DNA of 64,000 nucleotides from Actinomadura terrae (GCF_022751215.1 NZ_JAICDG010000001.1:496001-560000), one strand, 5' to 3'. Counted from the first letter of the stretch, positions 1 to 9,593 are shown. Translations and numbers: made by a program. The notes: generated by a model from the sequence alone, not told the origin.

Positions 1-98
1 GGGGGCGTGGTTCGAGAGGCTTCGAGACTACGGTCCGGGTACGACACAAAGCGGATGGTGATGGCGTCGGGATCCGAGGCGTGTGAGAGGCTGGTGTG

Positions 99-2105
99 AT
101 GAACCGACTAGCGCGAGCTACGTCGCCATACCTCCTTCAGCACGCCACCAACCCGGTCGAGTGGTGGGAATGGGGAGAGGAGGCGATCGCGGAGGCTAAG
201 CGGCGGGACGTGCCCATACTTCTTTCGGTGGGGTACGCATCCTGCCATTGGTAGCTTCCTCGATCCCACTGGTGTCACGTCATGGCCCATCAGTCCTTCG
301 AGGACGGTGGGACCGCGCGGATCATGAACGAGCTGTTCGTGAACATCAAGGTCGACCGGGAGGAGCGGCCGGACATCGACGCCGTCTACATGGAGGCCAC
401 CCAGGCCATGACCGGTCAGGGCGGCTGGCCGATGACGGTGTTCATGACCCCGGAGGGGCATCCGTTCTACTGCGGGACGTACTTTCCGCGCGCCCAGTTC
501 CGGTCGCTGCTCCAGGCCGTCGACAAGGCGTGGACGGAGCGGCGCGAGGACGTCGTCGGGCAGGGGCAGCAGGTCGTCGCGGCGCTGACGGCACGGGGCG
601 GCGGGCTCGGCGGGGACGCGGCGCCGGGGGAGGAGCGGCTCGCGCACGCGGTGCGGGTGCTCGCGGAGTCCTTCGACGCGGCGCGCGGCGGGTTCGGCGG
701 GGCGCCGAAGTTCCCGCCGTCGATGGCGCTGGAGTTCCTGCTGCGCCACCACGCGCGGACGGGGGACGACGGCGCGCTCGCGATGGCCTCGGGCACGCTG
801 GAGGCGATGGCCAGGGGCGGGTTGTACGACCAGCTCGGCGGCGGGTTCGCGCGGTACTCGGTGGACGCGGAGTGGGTCGTCCCGCACTTCGAGAAGATGC
901 TCTACGACAACGCGTTGCTGGCGCGGGTCTACGCGCACTGGTGGCGGGCGACCGGGACGCCGTTCGCGAGGCGGGTCGCAGTGGAGACGTGCGACTGGAT
1001 GCTGCGCGACCTCCGCACGGCCGAGGGCGGGCTCGCCTCGGCGCTGGACGCCGACAGCGAGGGCGTGGAGGGCAAGTACTACGTCTGGACTCCGGCGCAG
1101 CTGCGCGAGGTGCTCGGCGAGGATGACGGCGCGTACGCCGAAGGCCTGTTCGAGGTGACGGGGACGTTCGAGCATGGGTCGTCCGTCCTGCAACTCCTCG
1201 GCGACCCGGAGGACCCCGAGCGGTACGAGCGCGTGCGGACGGCGCTGCTGTCGGCGCGCGCGCACCGGGTGCCTCCCGCGCGGGACGACAAGGTCGTCGC
1301 GGCGTGGAACGGGCTCGCGATCGCGGCGCTGGCCGAGTGCGGCGCGCTGTTCGACCGTCCCGATCTGGTGCGGGCGGCGGAGGAGGTCGCTCGGCTTCTG
1401 GGTGACGTGCACATGCGCGACGGGCGGTTGGTCCGCACGTCGCGCGACGGGGTCGCCGGGGCGAACTCCGGCGTCCTGGAGGACTACGCGGACGTGGCCG
1501 AGGGGTTGCTGGCCCTGCACGCGGTCACCGGGGACGCGGCGCACGTGCGGCGCGCGGGTGACCTGCTCGATACCGTCCTGGAAAGGTTCGGTGACGGTTC
1601 CGGTGGGTTCTACGACACCGCCGACGACGCCGAGCGGCTGTTCCGGCGGCCCCAGGACCCGACCGACAACGCGACGCCGTCGGGGCAGTTCGCGGCGGCG
1701 GGGGCGCTGCTGTCGTACGCGGCGCTGACCGGGTCGGAGCGGCACCGGGACGCGGCGGTCGCCGCGCTCGGGCCGGTCGGGCCGCTGGCCGGGGAGCACG
1801 CGCGGTTCGCGGGCTGGGGGCTGGCGGTCGCGGAGGCCCAGGTGACCGGCCCGGCGGAGATCGCCGTCGTCGGCGGACGGGACGACGCGCGCACCCGTGA
1901 CCTGCACCGGGCCGCGTTGCTGGCGGTGGCGCCGGGCGCGGTGGTGAGCGTGGGCGAGCCGGGCGCGGGGGAGGTTCCGCTGCTGGAGGGGCGCGGCCTC
2001 GTGGACGGTGCCCCGGCGGCGTACGTGTGCCGCGGGTTCACGTGCCGGTTGCCCGTGACGGCCCCCGCGGACCTGGAACGTGAACTACGTGGGCTGTTGG
2101 ATTAA
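99..2105 (+). pseudogene. DUF255/YyaL thioredoxin-domain protein, interrupted by in-frame TAG
   Basis: This is a homologue of the DUF255 (YyaL/spermatogenesis-associated protein 20-like) family: an N-terminal thioredoxin-like fold followed by an alpha/alpha six-hairpin domain. The reading frame starts at ATG 99 after a GAGAGG-like site and encodes the usual N-terminus (residues such as [15 protein letters not shown] and SVGYASCHW). It then meets TAG at 252-254. The same frame continues through LPRSHW and resumes with the family sequence CHVMAHQSFED to the stop at 2105. The family normally has CHWCH continuously, so the seven codons at 252-272 look like a 21-bp insertion that kept frame but brought in an amber codon inside the CxxC-like motif. 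An internal ATG at 282 gives 607 residues without the first cysteine. It could be a pseudogene, a readthrough gene or a sequencing error. The rest of the frame looks intact, so any loss is recent. Confidence 0.7.
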
Positions 2106-2338
2106 TTGTCCATTTTGTGGCACTGTGACCCTGATCTCACCGAGACCGGCGAACGGCCGGGACGCGACTGACCAACGGGACGGGGCGGGCGGGGATACCC
2201 GACGGTATGCGGGGTATCTGGACGTCGGTCGCTCCGCTGGGCCATAGTCGAGGAGCCGGGCCGTAGCCGTTCGACCGGGGCCGTCGCCGTGCGCGCCGCC
2301 GTGGTAGAACGGGCATCGACCAACGAGGGAGCGTCGCA

Positions 2339-3514
2339 GTGCGAAAGCCGAACCGCCGGGTCCTGCCGACGATTATCGGTGTCTCCGTACTCTCCACTCT
2401 CAGCGTGAACGGCGCGGTGCTCGTCGTCCGCGACGGCGACGGGAAAGCGCCGCCGCTGAGCGACCAGCGGGCCCAGTTCGTGGCCGCGTCCTCCTCGCTC
2501 GCGACGCGGGCCGTGGCGCCGCTGTCCAAGCGGCTGACCCCGCACGTGCTGGTGGCCGCCCCCGCCACGCTCCCGGCGGACGTGGTGGACAAGGTCCGCG
2601 CGGAGAAGGGCGTCCAGGGCGTCGAGGTCGTGGACGCGGTACAGGGCATGGTCGCGGGCAAGCGGGTCGGGCTGCTCGGCGTCGAGCCGTCCACGTTCCG
2701 CAACTACACGCCGAAGCCGACCGCCCAGTCCGACGGGCTGTGGCGCAACGTGGCCGCCGGCGACGTCGCGATCTCCTTCACGATGGGCAACGACGGCGGC
2801 GTCCGGCTCGGGAGCCAGGTGCCCGCCGGGGGCCGGCAGCATCCGGCGCAGCTGCGCGTCGGCGCGTACGCGACGATGGGCATCAGCGACGTGGACGCCG
2901 TGGTCTCGCACGCGACCGCGCAGTCGCTCGGCATGCCGACCGGCAACGCGATGCTGGTCAGCGTCCCCAAGGCCAAGCCCGCCGCCTTCATCAAGCGGCT
3001 GAGGAAGCTGCTGCCCAAGAACGCCAAGGCCGTCGAGATCAACCCGGCGATCGACTACCCGAAGGCGGGTGGCGGCGAGGACGTGCCGACCGCGCGCGGC
3101 CAGGTCATGACCGCGAGCCAGGTGCAGACCGTCATCCGCGCCGCCTACACGCGGATCGGCTGGCCGTACGTGTGGGGCGGCGAGTCCGAGGCCGAGGGCG
3201 GCTACGACTGCTCGGGCCTCATGCAGTACGCGTTCGCCCGCGCGGGGATCAAGCTGCCCCGCGTCGCCGCCGACCAGGCGCGCGCCGGATGGGTGATCCC
3301 CTACAGCAAGGCCGAGCCGGGCGACATGCTCATCTGGGCCAACGACCCGACGGCGCCCGGCTACATCTCCCACATCGCCCTCTACCTCGGCGACGGGAAG
3401 ATGCTGGCCGCGCCGAGGACGGGCCTGCGCGTCCAGGTCCAGGACGTCTACACGCGCAACATGCGCGGCGCCGTCCGGGTGAGCCCGCAGCGGGTCGCCG
3501 GTCTCTCCGGCTGA
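2339..3514 (+). CDS. NlpC/P60 (C40) cell-wall endopeptidase, membrane-anchored or secreted
   Basis: The 391-residue product has a short basic N-terminus and a hydrophobic stretch at about residues 10-30 that acts as signal peptide or anchor. A variable domain of about 240 residues follows, then a C-terminal NlpC/P60 domain from about residue 255. The catalytic cysteine is in YDCSGLMQYAF (about residue 290) and the catalytic histidine in SHIALYLGDGK (about residue 343). Family members cleave the D-Glu to diaminopimelate bond of peptidoglycan stem peptides outside the membrane. The GTG start follows the GAGGGAG site at about 2326. The 230-bp upstream gap has no ydaO riboswitch, unlike the related gene at 47578-48609. 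A hairpin at 3541-3572 probably ends the transcript. The fold is secure; the substrate is inferred from the family. Confidence 0.88.
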   Translation: MRKPNRRVLPTIIGVSVLSTLSVNGAVLVVRDGDGKAPPLSDQRAQFVAASSSLATRAVAPLSKRLTPHVLVAAPATLPADVVDKVRAEKGVQGVEVVDAVQGMVAGKRVGLLGVEPSTFRNYTPKPTAQSDGLWRNVAAGDVAISFTMGNDGGVRLGSQVPAGGRQHPAQLRVGAYATMGISDVDAVVSHATAQSLGMPTGNAMLVSVPKAKPAAFIKRLRKLLPKNAKAVEINPAIDYPKAGGGEDVPTARGQVMTASQVQTVIRAAYTRIGWPYVWGGESEAEGGYDCSGLMQYAFARAGIKLPRVAADQARAGWVIPYSKAEPGDMLIWANDPTAPGYISHIALYLGDGKMLAAPRTGLRVQVQDVYTRNMRGAVRVSPQRVAGLSG

Positions 3515-3540
3515 CCCGCGCCCCTCCCGCAACCCCGTCA

Positions 3541-3572
3541 GGCCCACGGTCGACACCAATCGCCCGTGGGCC
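3541..3572 (+). terminator. Hairpin after NlpC/P60 gene
   Basis: GGCCCACGG (3541-3549) pairs perfectly with CCGTGGGCC (3564-3572) across a 14-nt loop. It lies 26 nt after the stop codon and before the divergent-looking palindrome at 3594. There is no U-tract, which is common for actinobacterial terminators. Confidence 0.6.
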
Positions 3573-3593
3573 CTGCCGCTTGCGCCGATGGCG

Positions 3594-3611
3594 ATGTAAT
3601 GTTGATTACAT
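3594..3611. promoter_or_regulatory. Perfect 18-bp palindromic operator overlapping a start codon
   Basis: ATGTAAT-GTTG-ATTACAT is an inverted repeat with perfect 7-bp arms, and its right arm contains the first two bases of the ATG at 3610. It is AT-rich in a very GC-rich setting. Its position over the translation start suggests autorepression of the downstream gene or a leaderless transcript. That the downstream protein, whose C-terminus looks like ribbon-helix-helix, binds here is an inference. Confidence 0.65.
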
Positions 3612-4131
3612 GACTACCAACGAATCAGCGGAGCAGTTGCGGGGCTGGTTCTCCGGACGGCTCCCCGAGGGCTGGTTCGAGGGCCCGCTGGAGGTCGTGC
3701 TCGACCGCGAGGAGGTCAGCGTCGTCGGCCGCCTCCCCGAGCCGGACGGCGCGGCCGAGGTGTCGCAGACCGAGCGGGCCGCGCTGCTCGCCGGGCACAT
3801 CCAGCGCTTCCGCGAGGACACCCGCGACAAGCGGATCGCGATCGCGCGCGAGGCCGAGCACCGCTTCGGCCACAAGGTCTCCTGGGGCGCCGACTGCGGC
3901 GACCAGCGGGAGATGTTCACGACGCTGTCGGTGCCGGTCATGACCCGGCTGCGGCAGCCGGAGCGCCGCGTCCTGGACACGCTCGTGGACGCCGGGGTGG
4001 CGCGCAGCCGCAGCGACGCCCTCGCCTGGTGCGTGCGGCTCGTCGGCAAGAACACCGACGAGTGGCTCTCCGAGCTGAGGACGGCCTTGCAGTATGTGGA
4101 GCGGGCCCGCGCCGCCGGTCCCCAGCCCTGA
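3610..4131 (+). CDS. Conserved actinobacterial protein with ribbon-helix-helix-like C-terminus
   Basis: The 173-residue soluble protein has no named family that I can assign. The N-terminal part (WFSGRLPEGWFEGPLEVV, about residues 13-30) looks like a conserved module. The C-terminal segment DTLVDAGVARSRSDALAWCVRLV (split here for reference at about residues 120-142) has the spacing of a CopG/ribbon-helix-helix motif, in which SRSDA would start helix 2. I chose ATG 3610 rather than the long upstream extension because the extension runs through the preceding terminator in NlpC-shadow sequence. The perfect palindrome at 3594-3611 covers the start, which fits autoregulation. There is no Shine-Dalgarno site, so translation may be leaderless. 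DNA binding is inferred. Confidence 0.75.
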   Translation: MTTNESAEQLRGWFSGRLPEGWFEGPLEVVLDREEVSVVGRLPEPDGAAEVSQTERAALLAGHIQRFREDTRDKRIAIAREAEHRFGHKVSWGADCGDQREMFTTLSVPVMTRLRQPERRVLDTLVDAGVARSRSDALAWCVRLVGKNTDEWLSELRTALQYVERARAAGPQP

Positions 4132-4283
4132 CCGGGCGGGGGCGGCCGGGCAGGCCGGTTCCGGCCGCGAACGTTCTATCTCGCGCCAGCCTGATCTGAC
4201 TGGAACGGTGGGAGAAGTATCGCCGTCAGGCCATAATTGAGCGGGTTCGCGCACCGGGGACCGTCGCTCGAAGGGATGCCTGC

Positions 4284-5159
4284 ATGGGGGTTCGGCGTAG
4301 CGGGATGTCGCGCGGCGGCGCGCGCAGGGAAGGGGTGCGCCGCAACCCCTTCGACGGTGGCGCGGTCACCTCGGCGATCCGCCGCAGCGGCCCGTACGCG
4401 GCCGTCCGCGACGCGGTCTACCGGATGTACGAGCGCCGCGTCGAGGCGTCGCTGCCCACCGACGTGACGCCCCGCCACATCGGCGTCATCCTGGACGGAA
4501 ACCGCCGCTGGGCCCGCTCGATGGGCCTCGCCGACGTCAACACCGGGCACCAGCGCGGCGCGCAGAAGATCTCCGAGCTGCTCCAGTGGAGCACCGAGGC
4601 GGGGGTCGAGCACGTCACGCTGTGGCTGCTGTCCACCGACAACCTGGGCCGTCCCGCACGGGAGCTGGACCCGCTGCTGGAGATCATCGAGAACACCGTC
4701 CGCGAGCTCGCCGACGACGGCTGGCACGTCAAGCCCGTCGGCGCCCTCGACCTGCTGCCCGACAAGACCGCCCGTGTCCTGAAAGACGCGGGAGAGGCCA
4801 CATCGGACGCCCCCGGCCTGATTGTGAACGTCGCGGTTGGGTATGGAGGTAGGCGTGAGATCGCTGATGCGGTGCGCTCTCTGCTCATCGAGCAGGCGAG
4901 CCGGGGCACCAGCATCGAGGAACTCGCCGAGGTCCTCGACGTGGAGCACATCGCGGAGCATCTCTACACGCGCGGCCAGCCGGATCCGGACCTGGTCATC
5001 CGCACCTCGGGGGAACAGCGGCTCTCCGGCTTCATGCTGTGGCAGAGCGCCCACTCGGAATTCTACTTCTGCGAGGTCCACTGGCCGGACTTCCGCAAGG
5101 TCGACTTCCTGCGGGCCATACGCTCCTACGCCGCGCGGCACCGGCGCTACGGTACCTGA
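4284..5159 (+). CDS. uppS: cis-prenyl transferase (isoprenyl diphosphate synthase, UppS family)
   Basis: The 291-residue enzyme adds isopentenyl diphosphate in cis configuration to allylic diphosphates, feeding decaprenyl/undecaprenyl carrier lipid synthesis. The signature VILDGNRRWAR at about residues 68-78 holds the catalytic Asp, and RTSGEQRLSGF near residues 235-245 binds the diphosphate of the homoallylic substrate, followed by the conserved SEFYF segment. The length and N-terminal extension resemble the mycobacterial short-chain (Z)-farnesyl diphosphate synthase more than housekeeping UppS, but product length cannot be read from sequence. The ATG at 4284 has GAAGGGA about 7 nt upstream; a second ATG at 4305 is possible. 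It lies upstream of phoH as in mycobacteria. Confidence 0.9.
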   Translation: MGVRRSGMSRGGARREGVRRNPFDGGAVTSAIRRSGPYAAVRDAVYRMYERRVEASLPTDVTPRHIGVILDGNRRWARSMGLADVNTGHQRGAQKISELLQWSTEAGVEHVTLWLLSTDNLGRPARELDPLLEIIENTVRELADDGWHVKPVGALDLLPDKTARVLKDAGEATSDAPGLIVNVAVGYGGRREIADAVRSLLIEQASRGTSIEELAEVLDVEHIAEHLYTRGQPDPDLVIRTSGEQRLSGFMLWQSAHSEFYFCEVHWPDFRKVDFLRAIRSYAARHRRYGT

Positions 5160-5285
5160 CGGTCAGTCACCGGCCACCAACCCAGCACTGATCACCACCT
5201 CAGGCCCGGCCCCGATCCGGGGCGCGGGCCGCTCGGGGGTGGACTGGCGCGCCACCGGTAGTTCGCCCCTACTCAGGGAGATCGA

Positions 5286-6638
5286 GTGGCCACAACCCTC
5301 CCGCGCCGTCCCGAGTCCGGGATTCCGTCCGGGACGCCCGTCCCGGGCCGGCGCACGTACGTCCTCGACACCAGCGTCCTGCTCGCCGACCCGGGAGCGA
5401 TGACCCGGTTCGCCGAGCACGAGGTCGTACTCCCCATCGTCGTCATCTCCGAGCTGGAGGCCAAGCGGCACCACCCGGAGCTCGGCTACTTCGCCCGCCA
5501 GGCCCTCCGCCTGCTGGACGACCTGCGGCTGGAGCACGGGCGGCTGGACGAGGCGCTCCCGCTCGGCGACCAGGGCGGAACGCTCCGTGTCGAGCTCAAC
5601 CACATCGACCCGTCCGTCCTGCCGGACGGCTTCCGGCTCGGCGACAACGACACCCGGATCCTGTCGGTCGCGGGCTGGCTGGCGCGCGAAGGGCGCGACG
5701 TCGTGCTGGTCTCCAAGGACCTGCCGATGCGGGTGAAGGCGTCCGCCGTCGGCCTCGCGGCCGAGGAGTACCGGGCCGAGCTGGCCGTGGTCGAGTCCGG
5801 CTGGACCGGGATGCGCGAGCTGGAGGTCGGCGGCGCCCTGATCGAGGAGCTGTACGAGAGCGGCCGCGCCGACGTCGAGGAGGCGCTCGGCCTGCCCTGC
5901 CACACGGGCCTGCGGCTGCTGTCGGAGCGCGGCTCGGCGCTCGGCCGCACCCAGCCCGACAAGTCGGTGCGGCTGGTGCGCGGCGACCGGGAGGTGTTCG
6001 GGCTGCGCGGCCGCTCGGCCGAGCAGCGGATCGCGCTGGACCTGCTGATGGACGAGGACGTCGGCATCGTCTCGCTCGGCGGGCGGGCCGGCACCGGCAA
6101 GTCCGCGCTCGCGCTGTGCGCGGGCCTGGAGGCGGTGATGGAGCGGCACCGGCACCGCAAGGTCGTGGTGTTCCGGCCCCTGTACGCGGTCGGCGGCCAG
6201 GAGCTCGGCTACCTGCCGGGGTCGGAGAACGAGAAGATGTCGCCGTGGTCGCAGGCCGTCTACGACACGCTGTCGGCGGTGACGACGCCGGAGGTCATCG
6301 ACGAGGTTTTGGACCGTGGCATGTTGGAGGTGCTCCCGCTCACCCACATCCGCGGCCGGTCGCTGCACGACGCGTTCGTGATCGTGGACGAGGCGCAGTC
6401 GCTGGAGCGCGGCGTGCTGCTCACCGTCCTGTCGCGGATCGGCGCGGGCTCGCGGGTCGTGCTGACCCATGACGTGGCGCAGCGCGACAACCTGCGGGTC
6501 GGCCGGCACGACGGCGTCGCGGCCGTGGTGGAGAGGCTGAAGGGGCATCCGCTGTTCGCGCACGTGACGCTGACGCGCTCGGAGCGCTCGCCGATCGCGG
6601 CGCTGGTGACCGACATGCTCGGCGACGTCGGCGTCTGA
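5286..6638 (+). CDS. phoH: PIN-PhoH family ATPase/ribonuclease
   Basis: The 450-residue product combines an N-terminal PIN domain ([14 protein letters not shown] at about residues 22-35, acidic residues further on) with a C-terminal PhoH-type P-loop domain. The Walker A motif is [12 protein letters not shown] (about residues 268-279) and the Walker B motif FVIVDEAQ (about 365-372). Such PhoH2-type proteins are reported as RNA helicase/RNases in mycobacteria. The GTG start at 5286 is preceded by AGGGAG. A strong hairpin at 6653-6688 follows. The link to phosphate starvation suggested by the name is not supported by anything seen here. Confidence 0.9.
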   Translation: MATTLPRRPESGIPSGTPVPGRRTYVLDTSVLLADPGAMTRFAEHEVVLPIVVISELEAKRHHPELGYFARQALRLLDDLRLEHGRLDEALPLGDQGGTLRVELNHIDPSVLPDGFRLGDNDTRILSVAGWLAREGRDVVLVSKDLPMRVKASAVGLAAEEYRAELAVVESGWTGMRELEVGGALIEELYESGRADVEEALGLPCHTGLRLLSERGSALGRTQPDKSVRLVRGDREVFGLRGRSAEQRIALDLLMDEDVGIVSLGGRAGTGKSALALCAGLEAVMERHRHRKVVVFRPLYAVGGQELGYLPGSENEKMSPWSQAVYDTLSAVTTPEVIDEVLDRGMLEVLPLTHIRGRSLHDAFVIVDEAQSLERGVLLTVLSRIGAGSRVVLTHDVAQRDNLRVGRHDGVAAVVERLKGHPLFAHVTLTRSERSPIAALVTDMLGDVGV

Positions 6639-6652
6639 CAGCCCGCCCGCGT

Positions 6653-6688
6653 CCCCGGCGGCCCTCTCTCGCGGAGGCGCCGCCGGGG
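6653..6688 (+). terminator. Strong hairpin after phoH
   Basis: CCCCGGCGGC (6653-6662) pairs perfectly with GCCGCCGGGG (6679-6688), giving a 10-bp stem that starts 15 nt after the phoH stop codon. CGCGCTTTCAT follows, with a short U run. Confidence 0.75.
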
Positions 6689-7062
6689 TCGCGCTTTCAT
6701 GATCTACGGATGGTGACGATCCATCATCACTGTGTAGATATGTGAGGAACATCACACGTTTGCCGGTCTGGGGGTAGATCCCCAGGTCCGCAGGATGTTT
6801 CGGCGCCGCACGCGCCGAGTTGACAACGGCACCAGCGGTCCCAATCATCTCGTTTCGGTTGCGGAGCAGCCCTCGGGCTCGGGCATTGTGTCCTGTCGTA
6901 AGCACCCCCGAACGGTGCCCGTCCGCAGCGCACCCCCTGGACTCACGCGCGGTGGAACGGCTCCGGTCTCGGCCCGAGGACCGCCCCCCGGCGGCCGGAC
7001 GGGCCGGGGTGGAAACAGTTCGTGCGCGCGTCCATACGCGTGCGACCGTCGGAAGGGCCGCC
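6689..7062 (+). other. Long leader/intergenic region upstream of lytic transglycosylase
   Basis: After the phoH terminator this stretch has no convincing gene. An upstream extension of the downstream frame to 6820 is open, but its residues do not resemble a secreted protein and it has no ribosome binding site. It holds a GATGG/CCATC hairpin at about 6709-6725, the CRP-type palindrome at 6741-6756, a CTGGGG/CCCCAG hairpin at 6768-6785, and a TTGACA hexamer at 6820-6825. I looked for the conserved ydaO (c-di-AMP) core and did not find it. Confidence 0.5.
6741..6756. promoter_or_regulatory. Consensus CRP/cAMP-receptor-protein-type site
   Basis: TGTGA-GGAACA-TCACA is an exact match to the TGTGA-N6-TCACA palindrome used by CRP-family regulators. 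It lies in the 424-bp gap between phoH and the lytic transglycosylase gene starting at 7063. CRP orthologues control resuscitation-promoting genes in mycobacteria and germination in Streptomyces, so control of the cell-wall hydrolase is plausible. Binding is inferred from the motif only. Confidence 0.65.
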
Positions 7063-8058
7063 TTGTACGGAGACCGCCCCGGGTCCCCTAGGCGAGACGA
7101 TCGACAGAGCTTCGACCCCCAGCAGCCCCCGGCGGGCGCGCCGCACGAGGACGACGTGCGGGTGGCCGGTTCCCCGGCCGCGCCGAGCGGCCCGGCGGGC
7201 GACACGCTCGGCTTCCAGGCCGTCGGCCCCGGCGGCCCTGGTGGTCCCGCCAGTCCCGGCGGCCCGGCGGGTCCCGAGGGGCCCGACGAGATCTCGTCCG
7301 GCATGCCGATGCCCAGGGCTCCCAAGCCCGCCAAGGCCCAGCGCGGTTCCTCCGGGCGCTCCCGGACGTCCTCCGGCGGCACCGGGCGCCGCAACGGCGT
7401 GCGGATCGCCGCGGTCGTCGCGGGCGCGGCGGTCGTGGTCGGCGGCGGCGCGGTGGCCGCGCTCGCGCTGACGGGCGGCGACGGCGGCGGCTCCGGCGAC
7501 AAGGCCACGGTCGCGTCCAAGCCGCTGGCGGACGCGCCGGCCCCGAAGGTCGACCCCAAGGTCATGGAGGAGAAGCGGCGCGAGCAGGCGCTCGACCGCG
7601 CCTCCCGCGCCGTCCGCGAGGAGGACGGCAAGGGCCCCTCCCTCCAGCCCAAGGGCGAGCCGATCCCGACCAAGACGCCCGAGAAGGACAAGGGCGACGG
7701 CGGCGGTGACGGCGGTGGCGGCGGCGGACCGACCGGCGACCCCGTCCCGGCGGGCGAGGCGCAGGCGATCGCCCGGGGCATGATGGGGAGTTTCGGTTCC
7801 GCGTTCACGAAGTCCGGCCAGTTCGGCTGCCTGGTGAACCTGTGGAACAAGGAGAGCCACTGGAACACCCACGCGGCCAACCCGTCCGGCGCGTACGGGA
7901 TCCCGCAGGCGCTGCCCGGTTCCAAGATGTCCAGCGCCGGGTCCGACTGGCAGAACAGCGCCCGCACGCAGATCAAGTGGGGCCTCGGCTACATCAAGGG
8001 CCGCTACGGCAGCCCCTGCGCCGCGTGGAGCCACTCCCAGTCCGTCGGCTGGTACTGA
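7063..8058 (+). CDS. Membrane-anchored lytic transglycosylase (SLT domain)
   Basis: The 331-residue product from TTG 7063 has a disordered Pro/Gly-rich cytoplasmic segment and one membrane helix at about residues 111-136 (VRIAAVVAGAAVVVGGG...). A Lys/Glu-rich, then Gly-rich linker follows, and a compact C-terminal SLT-like domain spans about residues 245-331. The proposed catalytic Glu is in NLWNKESHWN (about residue 264), followed by GAYGIPQALPG and a terminal Trp-Tyr. Family members cleave peptidoglycan glycan strands outside the membrane. I chose TTG 7063 because GGAAGG lies 6 nt upstream; the frame is open to 6820. The CRP-type site at 6741 suggests cAMP-linked control. A bidirectional terminator at 8069-8097 follows. 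Confidence 0.82.
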   Translation: MYGDRPGSPRRDDRQSFDPQQPPAGAPHEDDVRVAGSPAAPSGPAGDTLGFQAVGPGGPGGPASPGGPAGPEGPDEISSGMPMPRAPKPAKAQRGSSGRSRTSSGGTGRRNGVRIAAVVAGAAVVVGGGAVAALALTGGDGGGSGDKATVASKPLADAPAPKVDPKVMEEKRREQALDRASRAVREEDGKGPSLQPKGEPIPTKTPEKDKGDGGGDGGGGGGPTGDPVPAGEAQAIARGMMGSFGSAFTKSGQFGCLVNLWNKESHWNTHAANPSGAYGIPQALPGSKMSSAGSDWQNSARTQIKWGLGYIKGRYGSPCAAWSHSQSVGWY

Positions 8059-8068
8059 TCGTCGGTTA

Positions 8069-8097
8069 GTCCGGCGCCCCGCTCGAGGGCGCCGGAC
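8069..8097. terminator. Bidirectional terminator between transglycosylase and fumC
   Basis: GTCCGGCGCC (8069-8078) pairs perfectly with GGCGCCGGAC (8088-8097) over a 9-nt loop. It sits exactly between two convergent stop codons (8058 and 8099) and can serve both strands. Confidence 0.75.
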
Positions 8098-8098
8098 G

Positions 8099-9499
8099 TC
8101 ACCCCTTTGACGCGTTGGTCATGCGCAGGACGTCGAGCGCCTCGTCCAACTGCTCGACGGTCAGCTTCCCCTCCTCGACGTAGCCGCGCTCCAGCACGAC
8201 CTCGCGGATCGTCTTTCGCTCGCCGAGCGCCTGCTTGGCGACCTTCGCCGCCTCCTCGTAGCCGATGTAGCGGTTGAGCGGCGTCACGATCGACGGCGAC
8301 GACTCGGCGTACTCGCGCAGCCGCTCGACGTTCGCCTCGATGCCGTCCACGCACCGGTCGGCGAGCAGCCGCGACACGCTCGCCAGCAGCGCGATCGACT
8401 CCAGGACGTTGCGCGCCAGCATCGGCAGCATCACGTTCAGCTCGAAGCTGCCCGCCGCGCCGCCGAACGCGACCGCCGCGTCGTTGCCGATGACCTGCGC
8501 GGCGACCTGCGTGACCGCCTCGGGGATCACCGGGTTCACCTTGCCCGGCATGATCGAGGAGCCGGGCTGGAGGTCGGGCAGCGCGATCTCGGCGAGCCCG
8601 GCGCGCGGGCCCGAGCCCATCCAGCGCAGATCGTTGGCGATCTTGTTGAGGCCGACCGCGATCGTGCGGAGCGCGCCGCTCGCCTCCACCAGCCCGTCCC
8701 GCGCGCCCTGCGCCTCGAAGTGGTCGCGCGCCTCGGTCAGCGGCAGTCCGGTGACGCGGGCGATCTCGGCGACGACGCGGCCGCCGAAGCCGTCCGGGGT
8801 GTTGATGCCGGTGCCGACCGCCGTGCCGCCGAGCGGCAGTTCCGCCAGCCGGGGTAGGACGGCCTCCAGCCGCTCCACCCCGTACCGCACCTGCGCGGCG
8901 TAGCCGCCGAACTCCTGGCCGAGCGTGACGGGCGTCGCGTCCATCAGGTGGGTGCGCCCGGACTTCACGACGGTCGCGAACTCCTGTGCCTTGCGGGCGA
9001 GTGCGGCCTCCAGATGCGCCAGCGCGGGCACGAGGTCGTTCAGGACGGCCCCGGTCGCCGCGACGTGGATCGAGGACGGGAACACGTCGTTGGACGACTG
9101 AGAGGCGTTCACGTGGTCGTTGGGGTGCACCGGGCGGTCGAGCCGCTCCTGGGCGAGCGTCGCGACGACCTCGTTGGCGTTCATGTTCGACGACGTGCCC
9201 GACCCGGTCTGGAACACGTCGATGGGGAACTGGTCGTCCCAGCGTCCGGCGGCGACCTCCAGCGCCGCCTCGCGGATCGCCTCCGCCAGCTCCGCGTCGA
9301 GGACGCCCAGCTCGGCGTTGACGACCGCCGCCGCCGCCTTGATCTGGCCGAGCGCGGCGACGTGCGCGGGCTCCAGCGTCCGGCCCGAGATCGGGAAGTT
9401 CTCCACGGCGCGCTGGGTCTGCGCGCGCCACTTCGCCGCCGCCGGCACCCGGACCTCGCCCATGGAGTCGTGCTCCACGCGGAACTCCTGCTCGGTCAT
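8099..9499 (-). CDS. fumC: Fumarate hydratase class II
   Basis: The 466-residue enzyme is an iron-independent fumarase converting fumarate to L-malate in the TCA cycle. The fumarase/aspartase superfamily signature [11 protein letters not shown] is complete, and the substrate-binding segments [14 protein letters not shown] and [11 protein letters not shown] (catalytic His region) are present. I chose ATG 9499 because GGAGGT lies 10 nt upstream; a 17-residue upstream extension lacks such a site. It lies 94 bp downstream of a Ser/Thr kinase gene on the same strand. A non-homologous class I fumarase lies further upstream on the same strand, so the organism has both isofunctional enzymes within 5 kb. 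Confidence 0.95.
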   Translation of the reverse strand: MTEQEFRVEHDSMGEVRVPAAAKWRAQTQRAVENFPISGRTLEPAHVAALGQIKAAAAVVNAELGVLDAELAEAIREAALEVAAGRWDDQFPIDVFQTGSGTSSNMNANEVVATLAQERLDRPVHPNDHVNASQSSNDVFPSSIHVAATGAVLNDLVPALAHLEAALARKAQEFATVVKSGRTHLMDATPVTLGQEFGGYAAQVRYGVERLEAVLPRLAELPLGGTAVGTGINTPDGFGGRVVAEIARVTGLPLTEARDHFEAQGARDGLVEASGALRTIAVGLNKIANDLRWMGSGPRAGLAEIALPDLQPGSSIMPGKVNPVIPEAVTQVAAQVIGNDAAVAFGGAAGSFELNVMLPMLARNVLESIALLASVSRLLADRCVDGIEANVERLREYAESSPSIVTPLNRYIGYEEAAKVAKQALGERKTIREVVLERGYVEEGKLTVEQLDEALDVLRMTNASKG

Positions 9500-9593
9500 C
9501 TGACAAGCCACCTCCGACACCGACGTCATGTCCTCATCGGTGGCAGCCATGCACGGACCCCGCGCATTCCCGCCCGGACCTCCGTGTGACCGG

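Noticed and set aside
2120..2137. CRP-like TGTGACCCTGATCTCA upstream of the NlpC/P60 gene
   Set aside because: The right half-site does not match TCACA at the correct spacing.
6820..7062. N-terminal extension of the lytic transglycosylase
   Set aside because: The frame is open but has no ribosome binding site, and the residues do not look like the downstream protein; TTG 7063 has GGAAGG at good spacing.
6689..7062. ydaO riboswitch before the lytic transglycosylase
   Set aside because: Searched because such genes often carry one, but the GGGGTGAATC and CAGCTAACC core is absent.
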